This document shows positions 25,854 to 34,094 of a stretch of 64,000 bases of DNA, in pieces. Source of the stretch: Bradyrhizobium sp. MOS003 (GTDB lineage: Bacteria; Pseudomonadota; Alphaproteobacteria; Rhizobiales; Xanthobacteraceae). Made by a program: the position numbers and the translations under genes. Each line of letters begins with the position of its first letter. Positions within the stretch are counted from its first letter, which is position 1. The notes beneath the pieces were generated by a model. That model made no database searches, was not told the DNA's origin, and worked only from the letters and a program-made list of their open reading frames with translations. The stretch spans positions 1-64,000 of the forward strand of contig NZ_PYFW01000016.1 of NCBI RefSeq assembly GCF_003020125.1, read 5' to 3'.

Positions 25854-26465
25854 ATGCAACGGTTTGTTTGCGAGCAGAATATCGTTCATTTCGAGCGGCT
25901 GCTCAACGAAGCCGCCGACCCGACGGTGCAGAGCACCGTGCGCGCGCTGCTGGCGTCGGCGAGGCGCCAGTTGGCGCTGCTGAACTCGGCGGCATCAGGG
26001 GCCGATACGACGCCGCTCGAACAGCGGCGGCGGCGGCATGCTGACGCCCACGCGATCGGGCAACAATTCCAGCCCGAATTCGATGCCTCACCGCATCCTT
26101 ACATGCTGCTGGACCCGGGACCGGGCCTGCTGATCGTCGACGTCAATGATGCCTATGCAGCGGCGACCTTCACCGAGCGGGCCCACATCGTCGGCCGCTC
26201 GCTGTTCGAGATATTCCCTGACAATCCAGACGATCCTCTGGCCGATGGCGTCAGCAATCTCTACGCGAGCTTGAGGATCGTCGGCGAAACCGGGCGGGCG
26301 CATGCCATGGCAATCCAGCGCTACGACATCCGGGATCCCGCCGGCACCTTCGTCGAGCGTCATTGGCAACCGATCAACTCGCCGATCCACGACAGCACGG
26401 GCCATCTGGTTTACCTGCTGCACCACGTCGAGGACGTCACGGCGCAGGTCGCGATGCGGCGGTAA
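25854..26465 (+). CDS. PAS-domain protein without output domain
   Basis: About 203 residues from ATG 25854; an alternative ATG at 25812 has AGGA five bases upstream and would add 14 residues. Residues 1-45 form a helix (MQRFVCEQNIVHFERLLNE) that I associate with the head of rhizobial PAS sensor kinases. Residues about 75-200 are a PAS fold (FDASPHPYMLLDPGPGLLIVDVNDAYAAAT, GRSLFEIFPDNPDDP, PAC part HHVEDVTAQV). It then stops at MRR, where relatives usually continue into a kinase. It is either a free-standing sensor or adaptor, or the surviving head of a larger gene. No kinase motif follows in any frame. Confidence 0.7.
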   Translation: MQRFVCEQNIVHFERLLNEAADPTVQSTVRALLASARRQLALLNSAASGADTTPLEQRRRRHADAHAIGQQFQPEFDASPHPYMLLDPGPGLLIVDVNDAYAAATFTERAHIVGRSLFEIFPDNPDDPLADGVSNLYASLRIVGETGRAHAMAIQRYDIRDPAGTFVERHWQPINSPIHDSTGHLVYLLHHVEDVTAQVAMRR

Positions 26466-26473
26466 AACGCCAG

Positions 26474-26644
26474 TCAGCGGCCGCGATCACCCAGCAGCTT
26501 GCCGCTGGCCCGATCGATCAAATGCAGGCGCGTGCAGGCCGGACAGGACACCGACACATGCGTGCGGTCGCCCGGCTCTTCGCTGAGCCGATGCTGCACG
26601 TTCATCCCGGTTTGCGGGCACCTGAAGACGATATGACGGTCCAT
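26474..26644 (-). CDS. Small zinc-ribbon-like protein (56 residues)
   Basis: A short gene in the gap between the PAS and lactonase genes. Translation from 26644 gives MDRHIVFRCPQTGMNVQH followed by RLSEEPGDRTHVSVSCPACTRLHLIDRASGKLLGDRGR. An ATG three codons earlier (26653) is also possible; the frame closes upstream soon after. The CP...CPAC pattern with nearby His residues looks like a small treble-clef or zinc-ribbon module. No good ribosome site was seen, so support rests on the coherent, protein-like sequence. Its end is nine bases from the convergent PAS gene. Confidence 0.6.
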   Translation of the reverse strand: MDRHIVFRCPQTGMNVQHRLSEEPGDRTHVSVSCPACTRLHLIDRASGKLLGDRGR

Positions 26645-26714
26645 GACCGACATATGACGACAAGTCGCGACGTCGGAAATTACGGATGTTTACGTAGGTC
26701 GGCGGCGGCGCCCG

Positions 26715-27842
26715 TCACGGCAGTTTCAGGAACTCCACCCAGTTCGGCTTCTTGCCGGTGGGGTAGGATTTCAGCCTGGCCAGCGCGCCGCTACTCTGGT
26801 CGATCGCATAGACCGTCATGCTGTCGGAGAGCTCGCCGACCGCGGCGAGGTAGCGTCCCGAGGGATCGATGTGGAAGCCGCGCGGCTGCTTCTCGGTCGG
26901 CACGCTGCCGATCGTGGTCAGCTTTCCGCTTGATCCGTCGACCTTGTAGGCGGTGAGCGTGTTGGTGGTGCGCTCGGAGGCGTACAGGAAGCGACCGTCC
27001 AGGGTGATGTGGATGTCGGCGGCCCAGGGTTTACCAGTAAAGCCTTCCGGCAGCGCGGTGGTGCGCTGGATCTCGTCCCACGCGCCGCTCCTCGCCTCAT
27101 AGGTGAACGCGGCGACGTCGCCGTTCAGCTCGTGGACGAGATAGACGAACTTGCCATTGGGGTGGAATACGAAGTGCCGCGGCCCGGATTTCTCCGGCAC
27201 CTTGTGGGCCGGCGGATCGTTCGGCGTCAGCGTGCCGGCCGTGGCATCGAACGCGAAGGCCAGCACCTGGTCCGAGCCGAGATTGGTCGCGAATGCGAAG
27301 CGGTTGTCGGGCGAGGGTAGGAAGGCGTGGGCGTTCAGCCCGGTCGGGATCACCTGCTTCGGCTCGCCGGCGACGCCATCGGCGGAAAGCGGATTCAGTG
27401 CGACCTTGTTGCCGCCATAGGAGGCGCTGAGCAGGAATTTTCCGCTCCGGTCGACGGCGATGTTCGCCATGCTGTCGGCGAGCGGTCCGTTGCCGATGGG
27501 ACTGAGCTGGCCCGTTTTGGGATCGATCGCAAAGCTCACCGCGAGATAGGGCTGCGAGCGGACGCCGGCAATCAGCACGCGGTGGTCCGGCGTGATCGCG
27601 AGCGGTGTCGAAGAGCCGGGCTTGTCGACGTCCTTGAAGGCGGCGGTCTGCACGGCAATCATTTCGCCGCTGTCATCCATCTTGAACACGCTGATGTCGT
27701 TGCTGTCGGCGTTGCCGACATAGGCGAAGGTCTCGGCCATGCCGGCGCGGACTCCAGAAATGAGGGCGAGGAAGGTGAGGGTGGTGGCGATCACAGCGCG
27801 TGGCGCTTCGGATGCGATGCGTCGTCGGGTCGGACTCAACAT
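26715..27842 (-). CDS. Exported lactonase-type seven-bladed beta-propeller (Pgl/YbhE family)
   Basis: A 375-residue protein. The ATG at 27842 has a strong GAGGAGGAG eight bases upstream; the frame is open further but the extension is not protein-like. Residues 1-36 are a signal peptide ending AGMAE. The rest is a lactonase/YVTN-like propeller: AYVGNADSNDISVFKMD, PLAITPDHRVL, IAVDRSGKFLLSASYGGN, FVFHPNGKFVYLVHE, FLYASERTTNTLTAYKVD. The family includes 6-phosphogluconolactonase and other sugar-lactone hydrolases. Its export makes a cytosolic pentose-phosphate role unlikely, so a periplasmic lactone substrate is inferred. Confidence 0.85.
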   Translation of the reverse strand: MLSPTRRRIASEAPRAVIATTLTFLALISGVRAGMAETFAYVGNADSNDISVFKMDDSGEMIAVQTAAFKDVDKPGSSTPLAITPDHRVLIAGVRSQPYLAVSFAIDPKTGQLSPIGNGPLADSMANIAVDRSGKFLLSASYGGNKVALNPLSADGVAGEPKQVIPTGLNAHAFLPSPDNRFAFATNLGSDQVLAFAFDATAGTLTPNDPPAHKVPEKSGPRHFVFHPNGKFVYLVHELNGDVAAFTYEARSGAWDEIQRTTALPEGFTGKPWAADIHITLDGRFLYASERTTNTLTAYKVDGSSGKLTTIGSVPTEKQPRGFHIDPSGRYLAAVGELSDSMTVYAIDQSSGALARLKSYPTGKKPNWVEFLKLP

Positions 27843-28409
27843 GGGGCTCCTCCTCGCGGGCCGTCGCGGCCTCCTCGTTTTGCAGGAGGATAGCGGGCGG
27901 CGCGCCGCCGGACCAAATTCCAATTGGGATCGATCGATGCCGAAATCGTATCGGTCGCACCGGGACGGCTGACGCGCCGTCGAGCCGGAGGACAGATGCG
28001 TTGCGCCGCGCTGGCGCGCGCCGGACATCCCGCACTGCAAAGGAGCGCGATCCCGTGAATCCGTAGACCGGGGCGAAAACAGCCGATGCGGCTGCGAACC
28101 AATGCCGCGCGAGCGCATTGAACCGGTATGCCCCGTGAAAACGATCTTGAAGGCAAGCCCGACATGGGCGGCAAGCATGGCGGACAAGCCGGCCAGCCCG
28201 AGTCGCCGCCTCGCCCGCGCGAAGGCGAGCGTGACGAGGACGTCGTGGCAAAGCGTCACACCGGCCAAACCGATCGCCCCCCGCCGCCGACCAAACCAAA
28301 ATAGCCTCTTGCCGCGCGGTCGTGCCGCGCCTCGTATTGGGGAACGGGCACATCGCTTTGCCGTTACCCCGGTCCCGCAGGCCTGAGAAATGGAAATGGA
28401 GGCTGGCTC
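27843..28409. other. 567-base gap without a convincing gene
   Basis: Long frames cross this region on both strands, but none has a ribosome site plus a protein-like product. The minus-strand frame upstream of the lactonase contains two hydrophobic stretches (GAIGLAGVTLCHDVLVTL and LGLAGLSAMLAAHVGLAFK), which could be a decayed membrane protein gene. I see no repeat or RNA here. Confidence 0.4.
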
Positions 28410-28526
28410 GTGTTTTGGATTTATTGGAACACCGCCTGGTCGCTGATCATCAGCGGCATCATGTTCGCCACCATCGTCAGCCATCCCGATTCCGAATTCG
28501 TCGAAGTGCAGGCCGACAGGCGGTAG
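28410..28526 (+). CDS. Predicted 38-residue single-span membrane protein
   Basis: GTG at 28410 is preceded by GGAGG with seven bases spacing, a strong ribosome site. The product starts MFWIYWNTAWSLIISGIM, continues FATIVSHPDSEFVEVQADRR and ends at TAG. It has one hydrophobic span (about 3-24) with aromatic residues at the interface and an acidic C-terminal tail. Size and layout fit small inner-membrane proteins that modulate larger partners. No partner is obvious. A 7-bp hairpin at 28575-28593 and a 14-bp hairpin at 28686-28715 follow. Confidence 0.5.
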   Translation: MFWIYWNTAWSLIISGIMFATIVSHPDSEFVEVQADRR

Positions 28527-28574
28527 GTGTGAACGGCCCGACCTCGCAGTGAGGTCTCGGCTTACGTCATGCAG

Positions 28575-28593
28575 GCAGACGTTTAGCGTCTGC
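28575..28593. terminator. Short stem-loop after the 38-residue gene
   Basis: GCAGACG-TTTAG-CGTCTGC is a perfect seven-base hairpin 48 bases past the small gene. AATT rather than a T-run follows, so it is only a possible transcript end. Confidence 0.3.
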
Positions 28594-28685
28594 AATTGGC
28601 CCATCGCGTCGGTAGTCGGATCCAGCAGATTTCAGGAATAGGGCAGAGCCGCGTGGCCGGCAGAAAGCCCTGAAGCCGAGTAGAT

Positions 28686-28715
28686 CGAACGCGGCAAGAA
28701 GTCTTGCCGCGTTCG
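28686..28715. terminator. 14-bp perfect stem-loop between convergent genes
   Basis: CGAACGCGGCAAGA and TCTTGCCGCGTTCG are exact reverse complements separated by two bases. It lies 27 bases beyond the stop of the proline-rich gene (minus strand) and downstream of the small plus-strand gene. The stem is strong, though no T-run follows. A bidirectional terminator is the simplest reading. Confidence 0.55.
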
Positions 28716-28742
28716 TCGTCGTCGAGATCGAGCGCTCGGGAA

Positions 28743-29315
28743 TTACTGGGTCGGCGGCAGCACGGCCTGCGAGGTCTGCTGCGGCAAGTTGGTGTAAGTG
28801 GCGCTCTCCTTAGAGCAGATATCCTTGAACACCACGACGCCGGGCTGCGGGTATTCCTTCACGAGGCAATTGCAATTGTTGTTGACGACCGGAGCGGGGG
28901 CCGCCGCCAGGGCGGGCGCCGGCGTACTGTCAACCACAGTCGCGGGACGCTGAACGATGATCCTCTCCTTCACCACCGGTGCGGTCGGGACATACACCGG
29001 CCGGTTGATGACAACCGGCACCGGCCTGACGACGACCGGGGACGGCACATAGACCGGGGGCGGCGCGGGGCGGGGATAGACGACGACCTGAGGCGGCATC
29101 GGCCGCGGACCGGGAACCACGACGACGGGACGCTGGCCGCCGTTCCCGCCATATCCACCGAAGTGGGGACCAATTTGAGGGCGGCTCTGGGGTGCATTGC
29201 CATACTGTCCGTTCGGGCCCCAGCCGGCCTGCGCGGCGTTGCTCGTGACGCCTGCCGCAACGCTCATCAACACGATCGTCGCCGCCATCTTCGTGATCAT
29301 CGCTGTCTTCGTCAT
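28743..29315 (-). CDS. Secreted proline/valine-rich protein
   Basis: A 190-residue protein from ATG 29315, which has AGGTGG just upstream. Residues 1-30 are a signal peptide (ending NAAQA). The mature protein begins with a Gly/Asn/Gln-rich part and then a long Pro/Val-rich region with repeats of the PVVV/RPVPVV/PVYVP kind. It ends with a small Cys-containing tail (NNNCNCLVKEYPQPG, KDICSKES). Such proteins lie in the periplasm or on the surface and can be structural. A one-mismatch CRP-type site lies 79 bases upstream of the start. Function unknown. Confidence 0.75.
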   Translation of the reverse strand: MTKTAMITKMAATIVLMSVAAGVTSNAAQAGWGPNGQYGNAPQSRPQIGPHFGGYGGNGGQRPVVVVPGPRPMPPQVVVYPRPAPPPVYVPSPVVVRPVPVVINRPVYVPTAPVVKERIIVQRPATVVDSTPAPALAAAPAPVVNNNCNCLVKEYPQPGVVVFKDICSKESATYTNLPQQTSQAVLPPTQ

Positions 29316-29774
29316 GGTCCACCTGTTTGTTGGTTTTGTTTGCCGCAGATTGTTGCCGTGGGCTGAGTGATAGCCGGGCCTGACGCGCCCATCCGTGACG
29401 CTGCTCACACAAGCGGCGGCGGCCTCCTCCGATGGAATGAGGACGGCACAACATCGCGATGGAAAATGGCGCGTTCGCGAAGCGGTGCATGCCTGCATCG
29501 CGCGTCGCCTCATGGAGGACTCAGGGAAGGCTTTCCGCGGCTCTCGTTTGAAATCGCATCACGTCGCGTAAGACGCTTTGCCGAGTTGCCTGGCTACGGG
29601 GAGGCGCAGAATGACGATTGGCTAACCCGACCGCCGTTCGCTTGCGGAAACTGAGCCTGCTCCTGAACCGCAGGCGAAGTTGCCGCTGTCCGCTGCCAGG
29701 TCCGTTAACGGGGGCTTAGCCGACCCGTCGTACGTGCGGCGAGTCTTTACGTTGAGCGGCGCGAAAGGCTGGTT
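29316..29774. other. Intergenic region upstream of the proline-rich gene
   Basis: 459 bases between two minus-strand genes. It holds a CRP-like site at 29394-29409. The frame 29367-29654 on the plus strand lacks a ribosome site and a protein-like composition. Nothing else was identified. Confidence 0.5.
29394..29409. promoter_or_regulatory. CRP-type site with one mismatch
   Basis: CGTGACGCTGCTCACA matches TGTGA-N6-TCACA at nine of ten positions. It ends 79 bases upstream of the ATG of the proline-rich secreted protein on the minus strand, a usual distance for class I or II activation or for repression, depending on the unknown transcription start. Confidence 0.4.
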
Positions 29775-30215
29775 TCACCCGGTTCTCGCTCCCAAGTCTT
29801 CCGCAAAACGAAGGAGGTAGCCGTCTGGATCCTGCACCAGGAATTGCCTGTTGCCGCGCTCCTCACCGGCGATCCGATACCATGCGTCGTGACACTCTCG
29901 GACGAGTGCCCATTCGTGCTGCTTCAGTGCATCGAGGAGAGGAGCAACAGAGTCGACGAAGATTTGAAAATTGATACCGCGCCCCAGCGGTGACTCTAGA
30001 GCCCCGGTTTCCCAGTTGCCATTTCTCTGGTTCAGCATGACCTGCGCCCCCTGCAGCTCGATGTACACGAAGAGATTCTCAGGTCTTTGATAGGCAATCC
30101 GGAAGCCAAGTATATCGCACCAGAAAGTCTTGCTGCGTTCCAGGTCAAACACGTCGAGCTCCGGTACAAGCCGAGCGAAGCCGCCAGCAGGTAATCTATC
30201 CACCGTTATTCCCAT
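29775..30215 (-). CDS. VOC-superfamily (glyoxalase/bleomycin-resistance) protein
   Basis: A 146-residue protein with two beta-alpha-beta-beta-beta modules. The first runs through LVPELDVFDLERSKTFWCDILGFRIAYQRPEN; the second through FQIFVDSVAPLLDALK and ends FLVQDPDGYLLRFAEDLG. This is the bleomycin-binding-protein type rather than glyoxalase I, with no obvious set of four metal ligands. It may bind a drug or a small metabolite. It stands alone between the proline-rich gene and the GGDEF-EAL gene. A resistance role cannot be claimed from sequence. Confidence 0.82.
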   Translation of the reverse strand: MGITVDRLPAGGFARLVPELDVFDLERSKTFWCDILGFRIAYQRPENLFVYIELQGAQVMLNQRNGNWETGALESPLGRGINFQIFVDSVAPLLDALKQHEWALVRECHDAWYRIAGEERGNRQFLVQDPDGYLLRFAEDLGARTG

Positions 30216-30312
30216 GGCTCGGCAGTCCTCCCCGCTCTTCTCGCGAGGGGCTATCTAACACGGATTCTTTGCGACCGCTGACGGCTCGAAGCACACGAAC
30301 GACTCGCCGGCG

Positions 30313-32976
30313 TTAAGCCGCCGCCGCCTGCGCGGCCAGCAACAGCTTCAGCTTCGCCGCCGGCACGGCCGGGCTGAACAGCCAGCCCTGCATCTGGCTG
30401 CATCCGAGCTTGCGCAGCACCTCGCGCTGGGCTTCGGTCTCGACGCCCTCGGCGGTCGTCGCCATGTGGCGCGCGGCGGCCATGTGCACCACGGCCTGCA
30501 CGATCGGTGAGGAATCCTCGGGTTCGCCGATGTCGCTGATGAAGCTGCGGTCGATCTTGATCTTGTCGAACGGAAATCGGTGCAGATAGCTCAGGGAGGA
30601 GTAGCCGGTGCCGAAATCGTCGAGCGCGATGCGCACGCCGAGCTCGCGCAATTGCTGCAGGATCGTCAGCGCCTCTTCGTCGTCGCGGATCAGCACGGTC
30701 TCGGTGATCTCGAGCTCGAGCCGCCCGGGCGCGAGTCCCGACTCCGCGAGCGCGGCGGCGACCTTGAGCGCAAGCGTCCGCGAGCGGAACTGCACCGGCG
30801 AGACGTTGACGGCGATGTGGATCTGGCCGGGCCAGGAAGCGGCTTCATGGCAGGCCTCCTTCAGCACCCATTCGCCGATCTCCGCGATCAGTCCGGTCTC
30901 TTCCGCCACCGGTATGAAGTCGGCGGGCGAGACCATGCCGCGCTCGGGATGGCGCCAGCGCAGCAGCGCTTCGCAGCCGGTGACGACATTGGCCGCGAGA
31001 TCGACCAGCGGCTGGTAATGCACCTCGAACTCGCCGCGAGCCAGCGCCTGGCGCAGATCGAGCTCGAGCTGGCGGCGCAGTCGCGCCTTGGCGTCGTATT
31101 CGGGCGCGAAGATGCGGTAGGTGCGGCGTCCCTCCGACTTCGCCGCATACATCGCGAGATCGGCGCGCTTGAGCAAATCGTCGAGATTGTCGCCGTGATC
31201 GGGTGCGATCGCGATGCCGATGCTGGCATCGGTCGGGATGTCCTGGCCCTTGCAATCCACCGGCGCACGCAACGCCTTGAGGATATCTTCCGCCAGCGCC
31301 GACAGCTCGGCCGGATCGCAGGTCGCAGCCGTGACGATGGCGAACTCGTCGCCGCCGAGCCGCGCGACGAGATCGTTGCCGCTGACGCAGGCGCGCAGGC
31401 GGTTCGCCACCTGCCGCAGCAATTCGTCGCCGACCTCATGTCCCAGCGAATCGTTGACGCCCTTGAACTCGTCGACGTCGATATAGAGGATGGCGAACGG
31501 CTTGCCCTGGCTGAGCTCGGCGACGCGCCGTTCCAGATGGCCGCGCAGCAGCACGCGATTGGGCAGGTCGGTCAGCGCGTCGTAATGCGCCATATGCGCG
31601 ATGCGCTCGTCGGCGCGGATGCGCGCGGTGACGTCGTCATGGGTTGCAAGCCAGCCGCCGGCGGCGCTGGGCTCATTCTTGATCTCGATCAGGCGGCCGT
31701 CTGCGGTCTCGACGATGGAGCTCTGAGTGCGTCCGACATGGCTCAGGATGTCGTCGCAATAGGCCTCGACGTCGCCGTGGAACGAGCCGGTGTCATGGCG
31801 GTGCCGAATTACGTCGCGGAAATCGGCACCGGGCTTCACCACCTCGGCAGACAGGCCGTACATCTCGATGTAGCGCCGGTTGCAGACGATCAGCCGTTCG
31901 TCCTGATCGAACATCAGGAGCCCTTGCGTCATCGTGTTCATCGCTGTGTCGAGCCGCTGCTTTTCCAGCGAGAGCCGGTGCGTGACCTGGCGGAAGATCA
32001 GGAACAGCGTCAGCACCAGCAGGCCGATCGAGAGCACGGCGACCGTGACGAAGAATTTCGTCTGCGTACGCCATGTGGCGAGCGTCGCATCGAGCGACTT
32101 GGTGGCGACCACGACCAGCGGCTCGCCGGTCAACATGCGCGAGGCGACGATGCGGTCCTTGCCGTCTACCGGACTTGCAAGCTGCAACGTGACGAAGGTG
32201 CGGTCGAACACCGCCATCTGCTCCGGCGTGCCCTTGCGAAAGTTCTGGCCGATCATCGCATCGACGCGCGGAACGCGCGCCAGCAATTGGCCATTCTGGT
32301 GGTGCATCGCGATCGAGGATTCCTCGCCGAGTCCGGTCGAGGCAAAGAAGGATTCGAGTTGGTCGGGCGTGACCGCGCGGGAGACCAGTCCAAGGAACTC
32401 GCCATGCGGGCCGGACACCCGCCGGGCGAATACGATCGCCGGTCCGCCGCCGAACCGCCCGGGGACGACCTCCACCTCTTCCTGCACGGCAGGATCGTTC
32501 CTGAGGCGGTTGAAGTAGCCGCGGTCGGCGACCGAGATATCGGCAACCGGCCAGCGCCGCGACGAGTTGATCAGCACGCCCCTGGAGTCGAACAGATTTG
32601 CGCCGGCGACGTCGGTCCAGCCGCTCGCCTTTGCGCGCAGCACCTCGTGCACGGCAAGCGTGCCCATCTCGCTGCGGAATACATCTGCGGATTCGATGCC
32701 GCGGCTTTCGAGCTCCGCGATGATGCTCTTCTGCAGCACCGCGAAATCCTCGAACTCGCGGTCGAAATGCCGGGCCAGCAGGCGCACGGAGCTTTCAAGG
32801 CTGTCGCGGCCGCTCTCGATCGCGTTCTGCCGGAAGCGGTCGACAGTGAGCGCGGTGCCGATGGCCATTGCGACCATCAGCACGAAGCCGCCGGCGATCA
32901 ACCATGTCAGCGGCGCTCCCCGCCAGCGACGGAGCAACGCGCGCGTGCGCGCGGTCCATCGGATCGATGTGCCCAT
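30313..32976 (-). CDS. Cache-PAS-GGDEF-EAL cyclic-di-GMP signalling protein
   Basis: An 887-residue inner-membrane protein. Membrane spans near 24-46 and 305-328 bracket a periplasmic Cache-type sensor. A PAS domain (about 340-450) precedes the GGDEF domain, with the intact motif RLGGDEF near 540. The EAL domain has intact EALLRW near 670 and DDFGTGYSSL near 790. Both the cyclase and the phosphodiesterase could be active. The RxxD product-inhibition site before GGDEF is missing (Ser-Gly-Asn-Asp instead). ATG 32976 has GGGAGG six bases upstream. It stands alone. The net direction of signalling is not predictable. Confidence 0.93.
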   Translation of the reverse strand: MGTSIRWTARTRALLRRWRGAPLTWLIAGGFVLMVAMAIGTALTVDRFRQNAIESGRDSLESSVRLLARHFDREFEDFAVLQKSIIAELESRGIESADVFRSEMGTLAVHEVLRAKASGWTDVAGANLFDSRGVLINSSRRWPVADISVADRGYFNRLRNDPAVQEEVEVVPGRFGGGPAIVFARRVSGPHGEFLGLVSRAVTPDQLESFFASTGLGEESSIAMHHQNGQLLARVPRVDAMIGQNFRKGTPEQMAVFDRTFVTLQLASPVDGKDRIVASRMLTGEPLVVVATKSLDATLATWRTQTKFFVTVAVLSIGLLVLTLFLIFRQVTHRLSLEKQRLDTAMNTMTQGLLMFDQDERLIVCNRRYIEMYGLSAEVVKPGADFRDVIRHRHDTGSFHGDVEAYCDDILSHVGRTQSSIVETADGRLIEIKNEPSAAGGWLATHDDVTARIRADERIAHMAHYDALTDLPNRVLLRGHLERRVAELSQGKPFAILYIDVDEFKGVNDSLGHEVGDELLRQVANRLRACVSGNDLVARLGGDEFAIVTAATCDPAELSALAEDILKALRAPVDCKGQDIPTDASIGIAIAPDHGDNLDDLLKRADLAMYAAKSEGRRTYRIFAPEYDAKARLRRQLELDLRQALARGEFEVHYQPLVDLAANVVTGCEALLRWRHPERGMVSPADFIPVAEETGLIAEIGEWVLKEACHEAASWPGQIHIAVNVSPVQFRSRTLALKVAAALAESGLAPGRLELEITETVLIRDDEEALTILQQLRELGVRIALDDFGTGYSSLSYLHRFPFDKIKIDRSFISDIGEPEDSSPIVQAVVHMAAARHMATTAEGVETEAQREVLRKLGCSQMQGWLFSPAVPAAKLKLLLAAQAAAA

Positions 32977-33117
32977 GCAGCCCTCCCTTGGGACGCAAGG
33001 TGCAGCAAAACCGACAAGACCCCGTTACCAGCGAAGGTTAGGGAACCATGAATCGGAGTGGAATCAGTGGGTTGGTTCCGGTGCGGAGTTTCGTGGGCAC
33101 ACGAAAGCCTCCGCAGC

Positions 33118-33203
33118 GTCATGGCCGGGCTTGGTCACGGCCATCCATGTCCTTCGTCGCGGCACAAGAATGCGGATGCGCGGACAAGCCCGGGACATGG
33201 ACG
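33118..33203. repeat. Partial palindromic repeat (CATGGCCGGGCTTGG family)
   Basis: GTCATGGCCGGGCTTGGTC on the left and GGACAAGCCCGGGACATGGACG on the right are imperfect inverted ends. It lies between the 3' end of the 230-residue gene and the start region of the GGDEF-EAL gene. It resembles the element at 16210-16291 in its GGGCTTG and CAAGCCCGG blocks. Confidence 0.5.
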
Positions 33204-33218
33204 ATCGCGGCGCCGTTT

Positions 33219-33911
33219 TCACCGCTTGATCTCCCAGTTCAGCGCTTCCGCATTGCTCTTGGCGAACTTCTTGGGGACGTCGAACTGGCCGGTCTTGAGG
33301 TCATAGCGGCATTTCCAGTCGGCCAGCCCCTTCACTGCGACGTCCCTCGGATGCTTGTCCATTTCGCCTGACAGCGAGATCAGCAAATAGCGGTTGTCAG
33401 GCCAGTCGACGCCGAGCCAGCGATAGGCGGTTTCGGTACCTTTCACCAGATTGGCCGAGATGTGGTAGTCGAGCTTCATCTTCCTGGTGTCGGGACGACT
33501 GTGGAAATAGGCCCAGGCGAGATCGCTGAGTGATTGCTTCGTCGCGCTGGCGAAGGCGCCGTTCTCGACGTGATAGAGAAACAGATCCTGCTCGCCGGAG
33601 CCGGTCTTCTGCATTCGCACCAGCCATTGCGAGTCGCTGGTGAAGCGGAAGCCGGCGCCGTAGCCCTGCTCGGGTTTCAACTCCGTCATCTGGTCGCCGC
33701 GTCGCGCCCAGACCTGCCATTTGACCTCGAAAAGGTCTTCACTGTCCTTCATGTACTGCTCGAGCTTGGTGGCACCGTCGGGCGAGGTGAAGCCGAGTTC
33801 GGCATCTTCGGAGAGGACGAAGCCGGGTGGCGGGCCGGAGGCCGCAAGGGCAGGGCCGGCGAGCGTCAGGGCAAGCGCCAGCCACCAGGCAGGACGGCGA
33901 AATGCGGTCAC
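33219..33911 (-). CDS. Exported hypothetical protein, about 230 residues
   Basis: Not recognised by family. I chose GTG at 33911 because it gives a clean signal peptide (VTAFRRPAWWLALALTLAGPALA, cleavage before ASG) with AGGAAA about ten bases upstream. ATG 33983 would add 24 residues lacking a good spacing. The mature part is a mixed alpha/beta domain with many Trp and Tyr residues (VKWQVWARRGDQ, WLVRMQKTGSGEQDLFLYHVE, ETAYRWLGVDWPDNRYLLISLSGE), perhaps a single beta-sandwich. One Cys. It is divergent from the LysM protein gene. Periplasmic location is likely; function unknown. Confidence 0.65.
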   Translation of the reverse strand: MTAFRRPAWWLALALTLAGPALAASGPPPGFVLSEDAELGFTSPDGATKLEQYMKDSEDLFEVKWQVWARRGDQMTELKPEQGYGAGFRFTSDSQWLVRMQKTGSGEQDLFLYHVENGAFASATKQSLSDLAWAYFHSRPDTRKMKLDYHISANLVKGTETAYRWLGVDWPDNRYLLISLSGEMDKHPRDVAVKGLADWKCRYDLKTGQFDVPKKFAKSNAEALNWEIKR

Positions 33912-34094
33912 AGGAAAATTTCCTAAAGAATGCCGCGATGCGGCCTCGCATGATTTGACGCCGGCGCCGTGGTGCCGGTTCATCCTCGATAGGCGCCAGG
34001 GCGGGGCTATCATCCCATCGACCGTCTTGCTGCCGCAGCCAAATCGGCGCACTTTGCCGGCCACTGTTGATTTGCCACCCAAGGTTCTTTTCCG

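Noticed and set aside
26715..28604. A 629-codon reading of the lactonase gene
   Set aside because: The 254-codon extension lacks a ribosome site and protein character, while ATG 27842 has a strong one and starts a signal peptide.
29367..29654. A 95-codon plus-strand frame in the gap upstream of the proline-rich gene
   Set aside because: No ribosome site and low-complexity, Arg-rich product.
33912..33924. AGGAAAATTTCCT palindrome
   Set aside because: It overlaps the ribosome site of the 230-residue gene; the symmetry is short and explained by an A/T-rich leader.
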